From: Verrucomicrobiota bacterium
GTDB lineage: Bacteria > Verrucomicrobiota > Verrucomicrobiia > Limisphaerales > UBA9464
Assembly (NCBI GenBank): GCA_026397675.1
Contig: JAPLUH010000418.1
Location: 1-14,397 of the forward strand
Direction: 5' to 3'
DNA: 14,397 nucleotides
In this document: positions 1 to 7,324 of the stretch, piece after piece
Layout of the letters: every line of letters begins with the position of its first letter
Position numbering within the stretch: the stretch's first letter is position 1
Notes under the pieces: model-generated
What the model saw: the letters and a program-made list of their open reading frames with translations, nothing else
Told to the model about the DNA's origin: nothing
Database searches by the model: none
Translations under genes and position numbers: made by a program

Positions 1-978
1 GAGGGATGCCGGTCGCTCGGGCAGTGTCCGCCACAAGGCAAAGAGGAGACCGGAAGTGCACAGCAAGAGAACCGTCGGGAACCCGGGCATCAAGGCCACA
101 AATCCCATCGCACCCGCAGTCAGAAGGATGGGGCGTCGTTGCAGCACCAACTGCTGACCGAGCGCAGTTCCGAGATCTTCCCGGGCGGCCGCACGGGTCA
201 CCAGCAATGCCGCCGCGGTCGAGAAGATGAGGGACGGCACCTGTGAGACCAGACCGTCACCAATGGACAGAATAGTGTACCGGCTCAACACCTCCAGGGC
301 CGACTCGTTTCGCTGGAAGACGCCGATCAAAAACCCGCCAACGATGTTAATGACCGCGATGAGGATGGCAGCGATGGCATCCCCACGAACGAACTTCGAT
401 GAGCCGTCCATGGCTCCATAGAAATCGATCTCGCGTTGCAGCATTTGTCGCCGGTTCCGAGCAGCCACCTCCGAAATGGCCCCAGACTTGAGTTCCTGGT
501 CGATGGCCATTTGTTTGCCGGGCAGAGCATCGAGAGTGAAGCGGGCCGCGACCTCCGCAATGCGCCCCGCGCCCTTGGTGATGACCACGAAATTAATGAC
601 CGTCAGCAGCGCGAAAATGATAACGCCGATGACATAATTGCCTCCGACTACTTGTTCACCGAAGGCTGAGATGATTTGGCCTGCCTCACCCGTGCTCAGG
701 ATGAGCCGGGTGGAGGCCACGTTCAGGCCGAGCCGGAACAACGTGGTGATGAGCAGCAGCGTGGGAAACGTCGAGAACTCGGCCGGGTCGCGGAGGAAGA
801 GCACGACCATCAACGTGAGAATTGCGCTCCCGAGACTCAGCACGATGAGAATATCGAGCAGGAATGACGGGATCGGCTGAATGAGCAGCAGCAACGAACC
901 CAAGACGAAGAACGCGACCGCCAACTGGGACTTTGGCATCCGGACCGTCAGACCGGCGGGTGAGAGGGGATTAGCCAT
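1..978 (-). CDS. flhA: Flagellar export gate protein FlhA, N-terminal part (cut by window edge)
   Basis: The frame stays open from an ATG at 978 to the window edge (326 codons, no stop), so the C-terminal cytoplasmic domain lies outside. FlhA is the largest export-gate subunit; its cytoplasmic ring docks substrates and chaperones and its membrane part couples proton flow to export. Visible are hydrophobic segments at about residues 19-33, 37-62, 114-134 and later ones near 300-320. The FHIPEP family signature around residues 135-160 (GAGRIAEVAARFTLDALPGK) is very well conserved, followed by the FYGAMDG.SKFVRGDAIA block. The start overlaps the flhB stop by 8 nt, implying translational coupling. 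A second ATG at 939 is an alternative start; neither has a convincing Shine-Dalgarno. Identity is certain, the exact start less so. Confidence 0.96.
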   Translation of the reverse strand, partial: MANPLSPAGLTVRMPKSQLAVAFFVLGSLLLLIQPIPSFLLDILIVLSLGSAILTLMVVLFLRDPAEFSTFPTLLLITTLFRLGLNVASTRLILSTGEAGQIISAFGEQVVGGNYVIGVIIFALLTVINFVVITKGAGRIAEVAARFTLDALPGKQMAIDQELKSGAISEVAARNRRQMLQREIDFYGAMDGSSKFVRGDAIAAILIAVINIVGGFLIGVFQRNESALEVLSRYTILSIGDGLVSQVPSLIFSTAAALLVTRAAAREDLGTALGQQLVLQRRPILLTAGAMGFVALMPGFPTVLLLCTSGLLFALWRTLPERPASL

Positions 979-2062
979 TCGGTGGGGTATTCTTGCCGAG
1001 GTAGTAGCGGTAACGGTTGGTCCGGTAGACGAAGGCGAGGATCTCGGCGACCGCTTGATAGACCCTCGGATCTATGGCGTCTCCCTCCTCGCAAATCTGG
1101 AATAGCAGCCGGGCGACCGGCTTGTTCTCCACCAGTGGTACTTGGAATTCTTTGGCGATTTCCCGAATCCGGAGGGCATTGAAACCCTGGCCTTTCGCCA
1201 CCACACGGGGTGCTTTGTCTACGGCTGAATCGAACTTGAGAGCGACCGAGAGATGCGTGGGGTTGGTCACCACCACATCTGCGGTTGGAACTGTCTTGCG
1301 CCAACTCACGCGCATCTTCCGCTGAGCTCTCTTCATGCGGGCTTTGGATTCCGGATCGCCTTCGCTGGAACGCGACTCCTCCTTGACCTCTTGTTTGGAC
1401 ATCTTGAGATCCTCGGAGGTTTTCCAAACTTGATAGCCGTAATCGGCGGCTACGATGATCGCTAGGCCGAAGAGCAAGCGTCCCAGGAGCTTCTCTACCG
1501 CAGTGCCCATGAAGCGCAGAAGCTCTTCGAGGCTGGAGTCCGTCAGAAAAACCGGTTCGTTCACCAGGTCCAAAACAAGACCCCAGGCTACCAGCAGGAT
1601 CACCACCAGATTGAGCATCTTGACCCCCGTCCGGACAAGCATACCGGGCTTGAAGAGTTGCTGCATTCCCTCGAGGGGATTGAGTCGTCCCCAGTTGAGG
1701 CTCAAGGCGCCCGGAGTGAAATGAAATCGACTCTGAAGCCCTGAGGCGATGATGCCGGATACCATGGCCATTCCGAGCGGTGGCAAAATGAATCCGGCCA
1801 ATCGCATTCCGCTCGAATAGGCTCCGGCCACCACCGAGTCGGCCGACGGGAGATCGGGTTGGATGTTTCCCAAGAGGCCTCGAAACTGATACGTCAGCTC
1901 AGTCCATAGATCGGACCCCACCCATTTTAGTATGAGGAGGGTCGTCAGAATGCTGAAAAGGGTGTTGACCTCGGAGCTTCGGGCGAACTGACCTTTGGAA
2001 AGGGATTCCTCGAGGCGCTTGGGCGTTGCCTGCTCTGTTTTGCTCTCGGGATCGTCAGCCAT
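971..2062 (-). CDS. flhB: Flagellar export gate / substrate-specificity switch protein FlhB
   Basis: This 363-residue protein has the usual family length. It opens with the typical charged stretch KTEQATPKRLEESLSKGQ (residues 8-25), has four hydrophobic segments (about 33-47, 88-108, 145-165, 187-207), and then a charged cytoplasmic linker. The autocleavage motif NPTH is intact at residues 267-270. In this family, cleavage between N and P, together with FliK, switches export from hook to filament subunits. The ATG at 2062 is 10 nt after the fliR stop and has a good GAAAGG Shine-Dalgarno six bases upstream. It precedes flhA with an 8-nt overlap, the standard flhB-flhA pairing. The neighbours make this the flagellar, not the injectisome, family member. 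Confidence 0.97.
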   Translation of the reverse strand: MADDPESKTEQATPKRLEESLSKGQFARSSEVNTLFSILTTLLILKWVGSDLWTELTYQFRGLLGNIQPDLPSADSVVAGAYSSGMRLAGFILPPLGMAMVSGIIASGLQSRFHFTPGALSLNWGRLNPLEGMQQLFKPGMLVRTGVKMLNLVVILLVAWGLVLDLVNEPVFLTDSSLEELLRFMGTAVEKLLGRLLFGLAIIVAADYGYQVWKTSEDLKMSKQEVKEESRSSEGDPESKARMKRAQRKMRVSWRKTVPTADVVVTNPTHLSVALKFDSAVDKAPRVVAKGQGFNALRIREIAKEFQVPLVENKPVARLLFQICEEGDAIDPRVYQAVAEILAFVYRTNRYRYYLGKNTPPNG

Positions 2063-2068
2063 GGCGCG

Positions 2069-2074
2069 CCTTTC
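2069..2074 (-). promoter_or_regulatory. Ribosome binding site of flhB
   Basis: On the minus strand GAAAGG stands six bases before the flhB ATG and overlaps the fliR TGA stop (2075-2073). Termination of fliR translation would therefore place ribosomes directly on the flhB initiation site. It is one of the few clear Shine-Dalgarno sequences in this operon. Confidence 0.6.
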
Positions 2075-2855
2075 AATTACCCGGAATCACCCGCAACAAG
2101 CCGGCTGCATCGAGCAGGTCTCCCGGCAATCGCTGGGCACGTGCGCTGAGGTGCAGTGCGGCTAAATGAAGGCTGGCACCGAAGAGGTACAGCCCGATCA
2201 CTGCGCGAAACAAAAAGCTATCTTGGAAAACAGGCAGCTGGGGAAGCGCTCGCCCCAAGAGCAGTAGAGCGACATTGAGAAGGAATCCGCCTGCTATAAC
2301 CGGCATCGCCAGTTTGACTGAAAGCATCAGCGTGGCGGCGGTCATTCCGCTCATCCAGTTGAGGAGTCCTGAGGCATCCGTGACGCCCGTCGAGACCATT
2401 GGCAGCAACTGGAAACTCTCAGCGAAGGCCAGCAACCAGCGGTCGTAGAAACCGCCTCCAAACATGATTAATTGAGCCAGAAATTCGAGCATCACGCTGG
2501 GCTCACTCGATGGCTCACCGGAGCCTGGAGAAAAGATCTGGGCGCTTTGAAGGCCCATTTCATTGGAGATCAAATGGCCCGCCCCCTGTGCGGCGAAGAC
2601 CGCAAACCGAGAACTAAAGCCCAACAGCAAGCCGATGAGTGTTTCCCGGGTCGTCATCAGTGAGATCTCCAGCCAGCCAGAAGTCATCGACGGGACGGGC
2701 AGTCGTTGGGCCACCGGAATCATGGCCCACACCACGGCCACAGTGACCATGAGTCGGACCCGCACCGGGATGCCGCGCCCGGAGGTGATTGGGGATGCAG
2801 ACAGGCAGGCAGCTGTCCTCCATAACACCCACCAACCTGTCCACAATTGGTCCAT
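2073..2855 (-). CDS. fliR: Flagellar export gate protein FliR
   Basis: From the ATG at 2855 the protein has 260 residues, the usual FliR length. FliR joins FliP and FliQ in the helical core of the export gate. The N-terminal block (WVLWRTAACLSASPITSGRG, then IPVRVRLMVTVAVV) matches the family pattern of a hydrophobic helix followed by the VP.R.R motif. Further hydrophobic segments run through the protein, and LIMFGGGFYDRWLLAFAESFQLLP is the recognisable central block. The frame is open upstream to 2933, but that extension is arginine/histidine-rich, overlaps fliQ by 70 bases and lacks family character. The ATG at 2855, eight bases after the fliQ stop with AGGA at 2862-2865, is the better start. 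Confidence 0.94.
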   Translation of the reverse strand: MDQLWTGWWVLWRTAACLSASPITSGRGIPVRVRLMVTVAVVWAMIPVAQRLPVPSMTSGWLEISLMTTRETLIGLLLGFSSRFAVFAAQGAGHLISNEMGLQSAQIFSPGSGEPSSEPSVMLEFLAQLIMFGGGFYDRWLLAFAESFQLLPMVSTGVTDASGLLNWMSGMTAATLMLSVKLAMPVIAGGFLLNVALLLLGRALPQLPVFQDSFLFRAVIGLYLFGASLHLAALHLSARAQRLPGDLLDAAGLLRVIPGN

Positions 2856-2861
2856 TGGGCG

Positions 2862-2865
2862 TCCT
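2862..2865 (-). promoter_or_regulatory. Ribosome binding site that fixes the fliR start
   Basis: On the minus strand AGGA lies six bases before the ATG at 2855 and is embedded in the fliQ stop codon (TAGGA). This placement supports 2855 rather than the upstream in-frame ATG as the fliR start. Confidence 0.55.
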
Positions 2866-3133
2866 ATCGGTTGATGCGTCCCATGAGGCCGATGACGCCG
2901 GTGGTGTAGTCCATCACGATCTGGAGCGCCCACGGCAGGATCATCAGCAAGACTCCGAGGACCGTGAGCGCCTTGGGTACGAAACTGAGGGTTTGCTCCT
3001 GAAGCGACGTGATCGTCTGGATCAGACTCACGATGAGCCCCGTGATCATGGCCGTCAGCAGCAGGGGCGAGGCGACAATGAAGATTCGCTCGACCAGTTG
3101 CTTGAGGAGGTCCACAGCCAGTTCCGGTGTCAT
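2864..3133 (-). CDS. fliQ: Flagellar export gate protein FliQ
   Basis: From the ATG at 3133 this is 89 residues, the canonical FliQ length. FliQ is a two-helix inner-membrane protein; several copies pack around the FliP/FliR core of the export gate. Hydrophobic helices lie at about residues 16-38 and 55-77, separated by the conserved loop QEQTLSFVPK (45-54), a hallmark of the family. The N-terminus (TPELAVDLLKQ) also fits. The frame is open up to 3211, but that extension overlaps fliP and is not FliQ-like. The gene follows fliP after 31 bases and precedes fliR by 8 bases. Confidence 0.96.
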   Translation of the reverse strand: MTPELAVDLLKQLVERIFIVASPLLLTAMITGLIVSLIQTITSLQEQTLSFVPKALTVLGVLLMILPWALQIVMDYTTGVIGLMGRINR

Positions 3134-3164
3134 GCGATGGGTTTCTTGAATAGGTCGACAGCGC

Positions 3165-4007
3165 TCAGATGAAGCTGTTGACCAAGGACTTGGTGATGAG
3201 CCCCCAGCCATCCACGAGGACGAACAAAAGGATCTTAAGGGGCAGGGAAATGTTGGCCGGTGGTAAGAACATGAGCCCCAGACTCATGAGAATGATCGCC
3301 ACCACGTAGTCGATGAGGAGAAAGGGTAGAAATACCAAAAATCCCATTTGGAACGCGGTCCGCAGCTCATTGATCAGGAAGGCCGGAACTACCACTGACA
3401 GCGGAAGATCTTTGGCCTCCGTCGGAGGAATGCCGGCCAGTCCAGCGAAGAATTCCACCTGATCAGTCCGGGTTTGACGGAGCATGAATGCCTTGATCCG
3501 GAGGGAGGCCCGATCCAGCGCCTCGGTGCTGGTGATTTGACTCGTGCGGTAAGGCGCCAGAGCGGTCGTCTCAATGTCCCGGATGACCGGGCGCATGATG
3601 AAGAAGGTGAGAATGAGCGAAAATCCCATTACCAATTGGCTCGGAATGGCCGAGGCCACTCCCAAGGCATTCTTGGCCAAGGAGAAAACGATGATGATCC
3701 GCGGGAAACTCGTCATCAGCATGAGCAACGAGGGAGCCAACGAGAGAAGGGTGAGCGCACCAACAATCTGGATGGTGGTATCCACATCTTGGGGTTTCGG
3801 GAGCCCGTTAATGCTGAAAGTGACCCCAGTGGGCACCGAGGATGCGGCATTGGTGACGACGGATGAATCCCCCTGTGCCTGAAGATGAAGGGTCGCCAAA
3901 GCCAGCATGATGACTGCGAAAAACGCCCTGACGACTGACGCGATCACGCGACAATTGGGGATCGGTAAGGAACGCGGTAATTCAAGGTGAGAGTCCGCGA
4001 AGTTCAT
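3165..4007 (-). CDS. fliP: Flagellar export gate protein FliP
   Basis: This 280-residue protein forms, with FliQ and FliR, the central helical channel of the flagellar type III export gate. A signal-peptide-like segment runs from about residue 21 to 45, ending in LQAQG, after an unusually long polar N-terminus. FliP is one of the few export components known to carry a cleavable signal. The first family signature (TSFPRIIIVFSLAKNALG, about 99-116) is followed by SQLVMGFSLILTFFIM. The second block, VPAFLINELRTAFQMGFLVFLPFLLIDYVVA and FVLVDGWGLI, closes the protein. Start and fliO stop overlap as ATGA. A GTG at residue 21 is a possible alternative start that would shorten the polar extension. 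Confidence 0.96.
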   Translation of the reverse strand: MNFADSHLELPRSLPIPNCRVIASVVRAFFAVIMLALATLHLQAQGDSSVVTNAASSVPTGVTFSINGLPKPQDVDTTIQIVGALTLLSLAPSLLMLMTSFPRIIIVFSLAKNALGVASAIPSQLVMGFSLILTFFIMRPVIRDIETTALAPYRTSQITSTEALDRASLRIKAFMLRQTRTDQVEFFAGLAGIPPTEAKDLPLSVVVPAFLINELRTAFQMGFLVFLPFLLIDYVVAIILMSLGLMFLPPANISLPLKILLFVLVDGWGLITKSLVNSFI

Positions 4008-4405
4008 GGTGCGCCCGGCCTGCCGGTGGGAACCTGAGGAAGAGCCTCATTCAGACGCTTTGAAAAATCGGAGACCTCAGGAGCGGTCGCCGCCGGTTGG
4101 GATTCCTCCGGCATGAGTTCAGCGATCATTGAAACCCCAGCGGGTGATGAGGAGACCAAGAATTGCTGACTACCACAGGAAACCAAGTGCAGGAAGGACC
4201 GGTTGCCCAGTCCGCGGCTCTCATCCACTCGAAGGCGGATGCGCCGATCTATTGTCGATTTAAACCAGTTGCGGCCCTTGAGCCAAATGAGACCCACCCA
4301 GACCGTGGCCAGCAGCAGGCACAGCGTCCCCAACATCCGGGTCCAGTCTGCCAGTAGCGACGATCCGACGGCTGTAGCGGGCAGTGCTGGGGTCAGGTTG
4401 GTCAT
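4004..4405 (-). CDS. fliO: Flagellar biosynthesis protein FliO
   Basis: This 133-residue protein has one hydrophobic helix at about residues 24-42, then a basic stretch (KGRNWFKS) and a small cytoplasmic domain. That domain contains LRVDESRGLGNRSFLHLV and QQFLVSSSPAGVSMIAEL, the typical FliO pattern of beta strands around a glycine. FliO is poorly conserved and acts as an assembly chaperone or stabiliser of FliP during export-gate formation. It overlaps fliN upstream and fliP downstream, both by 4 nt (ATGA), the usual fliN-fliO-fliP order. The C-terminal 30 residues are proline/alanine-rich and probably disordered. Assignment rests on architecture plus position. Confidence 0.9.
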   Translation of the reverse strand: MTNLTPALPATAVGSSLLADWTRMLGTLCLLLATVWVGLIWLKGRNWFKSTIDRRIRLRVDESRGLGNRSFLHLVSCGSQQFLVSSSPAGVSMIAELMPEESQPAATAPEVSDFSKRLNEALPQVPTGRPGAP

Positions 4406-4680
4406 GCCTTGGGCAGGGAACCTGGGCGGGAAACGACTTCCTTAATCTTAATTCCAAAATTGCCCTCGGCCACGACGACTTCACCGCGAGCCACCAACTT
4501 CGTGTTCACGAAAAGATCCACTGAGGCGTGCGCCGGTTTGTCCAACTGGACCACAGACCCGATGTCGAGTTTGAGCAACTCGCGGCAAGTCATCTCGCAG
4601 GAGCCGAGTTCAGCGTTCAACTGAATAGGGACGTCGAGGAGGAACTCGATGGACGGGTTGTCGCTGATGTCGTTGGTCAT
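4402..4680 (-). CDS. fliN: Flagellar motor switch protein FliN
   Basis: This 92-residue protein is essentially a single SpoA (FliN/FliM C-terminal) domain: FLLDVPIQLNAELG, then RELLKLDIGSVVQLDKPA and VNTKLVARGEVVVAEGNFGIKI. FliN forms the lower rim of the C-ring and also binds FliH, placing the export ATPase complex under the gate. It lacks the long CheC-like N-terminal region of FliY found in Bacillus, so this is a plain FliN. It starts 8 bases after the fliM stop and overlaps fliO by 4 nt. No good Shine-Dalgarno is seen, so translation may depend on coupling from fliM. Confidence 0.96.
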   Translation of the reverse strand: MTNDISDNPSIEFLLDVPIQLNAELGSCEMTCRELLKLDIGSVVQLDKPAHASVDLFVNTKLVARGEVVVAEGNFGIKIKEVVSRPGSLPKA

Positions 4681-4688
4681 GGTTAGTG

Positions 4689-5615
4689 TCAGGTGAGTCG
4701 TTCAGTGATCTCGATGGCCACCTTGCGGTTGGCACTGCCGAGTTTACCGCGGAAGCGCGGAAGACCCTCGATCTGGAGTTCCACCTCATCGATCTTCGAT
4801 GGGTCTAGGGGAATCATGTCTCCGGCCCGCATCTGAAGAATTTCTCGAGGGGTGATGGTCAATCCGGCCCAAAGGGCGGAGACGCGCATCGTCAGGTCAT
4901 TATAGCCGGGATTCCACAGGACCTTATCCTTGGCTAAACTGGCTGCATCCGATCCAGCTTCGCCCATGCTCACCATGGCTTTCTGAATGCTCTGCGCCAT
5001 CATCTCCAAGGGCAGGATGATATCCACGGTGGCGAAGCAATCGCCGATGATGGCCTGCACTTTGAGGATATAGACCACCGCTGTGGGATGATCCTCGGCC
5101 AAGAGCTTGATGTTGGTCTCGCGGCCCACGATACGGACCTTGGCCTCGTCCGGAGAATCGCTCCACTTGGAGAAGTATTCCTTGAGTGCCAACAAGACCG
5201 CCTGGTTCAGCAGGGCTAGCTCAACCTCGCGCAACTCCCGGTCGGGATTGGCACCGAACCCACGGCCGCCGAGCATCCGATCGCCGATCGCCAGTGCCAA
5301 AGGTTTTGGAAAACCGACCACACCGGTGCCCGGAAATCGCTCTACCTGGAAAAGAATGTAATTGTCGATGGGCTCCGCCTTGGAGGCGTATCGACCGAGT
5401 TCCATGGCATCGAGGTGCTCCAGATCGAAGGCGAACTCAGCGCGAAGAAACAGAGAGAGACGTGCACCCACCGAGCGCATGATCCCTTCATTGTGGATTC
5501 GGAAACGGTTGAGCTCTTGGGCAGACAGGGAACTGGCCTGTCCCACCACAAAAGGTTTTACCTCGGTTGGCTTCTTGGCATCCACTGCCGAGCCCGCTGT
5601 ATCGGAAGCACTCAC
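4689..5615 (-). CDS. fliM: Flagellar motor switch protein FliM, divergent N-terminus
   Basis: This 308-residue protein is the middle layer of the C-ring, linking FliG to FliN. The FliM middle domain is visible: GTGVVGFPKPLALAIGDR (96-113) and LGGRG (115-119) correspond to the family GTGL...GG.G block. The last 80 residues form the SpoA domain (ITPREILQMRAGDMIPLD..., ending IEITERL). The usual first 16 residues, which carry the CheY-P-binding LSQ.EIDALL peptide, are absent. The N-terminus is instead a polar Ala/Ser/Lys-rich stretch, and reading the frame further upstream does not recover the motif. The start is GTG at 5615, overlapping the fliL stop as GTGA. Identity is firm; switching by CheY is uncertain. 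Confidence 0.93.
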   Translation of the reverse strand: MSASDTAGSAVDAKKPTEVKPFVVGQASSLSAQELNRFRIHNEGIMRSVGARLSLFLRAEFAFDLEHLDAMELGRYASKAEPIDNYILFQVERFPGTGVVGFPKPLALAIGDRMLGGRGFGANPDRELREVELALLNQAVLLALKEYFSKWSDSPDEAKVRIVGRETNIKLLAEDHPTAVVYILKVQAIIGDCFATVDIILPLEMMAQSIQKAMVSMGEAGSDAASLAKDKVLWNPGYNDLTMRVSALWAGLTITPREILQMRAGDMIPLDPSKIDEVELQIEGLPRFRGKLGSANRKVAIEITERLT

Positions 5616-6394
5616 TGAATCACGAACTGAGGGAAGATGATCTCTTTGACAGTCCCCGGACCCAGGATCCGATTGAACGCCAAGGCTAGTTGAGCAGCCA
5701 TCTGACTGCGGAAGCCCCGCTTCTGCATGTCATCGATGCGCTGGTCGGCGAGGAAGGATGAAACGGCATCCCGCAAACGATCAATGTTGGCCTCCACCGG
5801 TCCGGATATGTCGGCCTGGCCCACACTGAGGAGAGTTACTTTTACCACCACAAAGCGGGTGTCACCCGATGGGTTGGCCACAATCGGGTCGGCGCCCAGA
5901 GGGAAGAGCCCGGCCTTGATTTGAGCCGCCTTGGCGATCTCCTCAGGGGTTTCTTTTTTGGCCGGAGCGCCACCATGAGCTCCTCCGCCGTGGCCGTCAT
6001 CCTTCGGTTTTGGAGCATCGTGAGCGGCTGCTGCATCCGTCTTCTTGGGGGCCGCACCATGGTCCGCACCGCTGGCGTGCGCGTCGTCTTTCGATGCTTT
6101 GCTATGGCTGGCATCCGCTCCATGAGCCCCGGACGCGGGCTTGTGGTCTTTGGCTGCACCATGGGCGTCTCCATGATCTTCAGAAGCCCCCGCCTGCGCT
6201 AACGCCACGGACAACTCCTTGTTGATGCCGTTCAGCAGCTGTTTGTTGAGGAAGAAGCCCACGCCAAAACTGCCGCCCACCGAGATGATGGCAGCCGCAA
6301 TCAACGGGACCAACATCCCGCCCTTGGCTGCTTTGGAAGCGCCTGCAGTTTCTTCCGCTGCGGGTTTCTTTTCTTTGTCGTGTGCGTCGGACAT
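5612..6394 (-). CDS. fliL: Flagellar basal body-associated protein FliL with His/Ala/Gly-rich linker
   Basis: This 260-residue protein is much longer than usual FliL (about 150-180). Layout: a charged cytoplasmic N-terminus (1-26), one hydrophobic helix (about 28-49), a low-complexity periplasmic linker (about 71-148) rich in Ala, Gly, Asp and Lys with ten His residues, and the FliL domain (about 160-260). In the C-terminal domain, TRFVVVKVTLLSV and the helix VEANIDRLRDAVSSFLADQR fit the family, and it ends in the typical hydrophobic FPQFVIQ. FliL surrounds or contacts the MotA/MotB stator and supports torque under load. It lies between the hook gene (19-base gap) and fliM (4-nt GTGA overlap), its normal place. 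The expanded linker is the odd feature. Confidence 0.93.
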   Translation of the reverse strand: MSDAHDKEKKPAAEETAGASKAAKGGMLVPLIAAAIISVGGSFGVGFFLNKQLLNGINKELSVALAQAGASEDHGDAHGAAKDHKPASGAHGADASHSKASKDDAHASGADHGAAPKKTDAAAAHDAPKPKDDGHGGGAHGGAPAKKETPEEIAKAAQIKAGLFPLGADPIVANPSGDTRFVVVKVTLLSVGQADISGPVEANIDRLRDAVSSFLADQRIDDMQKRGFRSQMAAQLALAFNRILGPGTVKEIIFPQFVIQ

Positions 6395-6413
6395 GGGAAT
6401 TTCCGGGAGAGGA

Positions 6414-6605
6414 TCAGCGCTTCAAGTTGACCAACTCCTCAAGGATTGAGTCGCTGGTGGTAATCATGCGCGCGTTGGCCTGAAACGCGCGTTGGGTGGT
6501 GATCATGTTCGAGAACTCCCTCGATACGTCGACGTTCGAGAGTTCGAGTGCGCCCTGTTCGATGCGCCCCATGCCATCCTGGTTGGCCTTGCGGGCCCCA
6601 TTCAA
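6414..6605 (-). pseudogene. flgE: C-terminal fragment of the frame-broken hook protein gene (FlgE-like)
   Basis: This 63-codon frame opens at a TTG overlapping the preceding TGA, and is clearly the missing C-terminus of the upstream hook gene. It contains GMGRIEQGALELSNVDVSRE, then MITTQRAFQANARMITTSD and ILEELVNLKR, the highly conserved D0 helix of hook and rod proteins. It cannot act alone, because the D0 domain is built from both chain ends. The frame can be read upstream to the C run at 6618-6622 as PNNTILNG, showing where it should join. With one extra C the two parts would make a single 303-residue protein. Whether the break is biological or a sequencing error cannot be told from here. 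Confidence 0.88.
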
Positions 6606-7324
6606 AATCGTGTTATTGGGGGTCGAGGTGCGGTAGCACCCGCCGTCGCGGCACCGGAAGCACCCAAATTGGTGAACAAGTTGTTGCCAGCTCGAACCAA
6701 GGCTTGCTCATTGCTGAAACTCTGCAAAACCACCTGAGCGCGCACATACTGAGTGCCGTCGTCCAGCAGTGTATTTAGCCGGCCGGCTCCATCCACACTG
6801 ATGTTGGTGATGGCAGCGGTCGCGGCCGTGGCGGCAGCCCCGGAAGGCACCGTTCCCTTGTCGAAACGGATATCACCAATTTTGTTGGGATCCTTCTGAA
6901 AATCCTCCACACCCTGGACTCGCATGCCACCGTAGGTGACGAGGTATCCCGACGAGTCGAGACGGAAGTTGCCCGAGCGGGTCGCGAAGACTTCACCGGA
7001 CGAGGAATTTCTCACCAAGAAGTAGCCGCTACCCGTGATGGAGAAGTCGGTCGCCAACCCCGATTGGTTAACGGAACCCTGCGAGAAATTAGAGCGGATG
7101 GCGGCCGTGGCCACACCATTGCCCACGGTCACACCGGAGGTGCCGCTTCCGCTCGCTGAATCGGGAGTCGGAGCCCGTAGTACCGAGTTCAGAGATTCAA
7201 CAAAATCTGCTCGGCTCGACTTGTAACCCACCGTATTGAGGTTGGCGAGGTTGTTGGCCAGAACATCCAGGGACGCCTGGAACTGTCGGATTCCGAGACT
7301 CGCGGTATTGAGGGATCTGATCAT
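6602..7324 (-). CDS. flgE: Flagellar hook protein FlgE-like, frame-broken, N-terminal 240 residues
   Basis: The N-terminus carries the rod/hook signature: SLNTASLGIRQFQASLDVLANNLANLNTVGYK (4-35), then DFVESLNSVL. The middle has DFSITGSGYFLV and ATRSGNFRLDSSGYLV, the FlgE/F/G beta domain, and SFSNEQALVRAGNNLFTNLG just before the expected C-terminal helix. The frame then ends in PRPPITRF and a stop; the proper C-terminus continues in the -1 frame (6414-6605). Position between flgD and fliL, and the DFSITGSGYF pattern, favour the hook protein FlgE over FlgF or FlgG. Even rejoined (303 residues) it is short for FlgE, lacking an extended outer hook domain. The ATG at 7324 has no visible Shine-Dalgarno and follows the largest gap of the operon (45 nt). 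Confidence 0.88.
   Translation of the reverse strand: MIRSLNTASLGIRQFQASLDVLANNLANLNTVGYKSSRADFVESLNSVLRAPTPDSASGSGTSGVTVGNGVATAAIRSNFSQGSVNQSGLATDFSITGSGYFLVRNSSSGEVFATRSGNFRLDSSGYLVTYGGMRVQGVEDFQKDPNKIGDIRFDKGTVPSGAAATAATAAITNISVDGAGRLNTLLDDGTQYVRAQVVLQSFSNEQALVRAGNNLFTNLGASGAATAGATAPRPPITRF
6618..6622 (-). other. Five-base C run where the hook-gene reading frame breaks
   Basis: The plus strand reads GGGGG, so the coding strand has CCCCC within CGACCCCCAATAAC. Upstream codons in frame one read A-P-R-P-P, and downstream codons in the other frame read N-N-T-I-L-N-G. Adding one C (six instead of five) joins them without a stop. A short homopolymer is a common place for a base-count error and also a possible slippage or phase-variation site. 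Confidence 0.7.

Noticed and set aside
948..1427. A 159-codon minus-strand frame inside flhB
   Set aside because: It lies out of frame with FlhB, which is clearly coding here, and its translation is Arg/Gly/Ser-rich with no domain.
2856..2933. Upstream extension of fliR
   Set aside because: It overlaps fliQ and is rich in Arg and His. The ATG at 2855 with AGGA six bases upstream gives the usual FliR length.
3134..3211. Upstream extension of fliQ
   Set aside because: It overlaps the 3' end of fliP. The ATG at 3133 gives exactly the canonical 89-residue FliQ.
971..4007. Possibility that the export genes belong to a virulence injectisome
   Set aside because: FliP, FliQ, FliR, FlhB and FlhA have injectisome relatives, but the same operon carries FliG, FliM, FliN, FliL, FlgD, a hook protein and FliK-like genes, which are purely flagellar.
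5950..6185. FliL linker considered as a tandem repeat or a separate small gene
   Set aside because: It is compositionally biased but has no fixed repeat unit, and the reading frame runs without a break from the membrane helix into the FliL domain.
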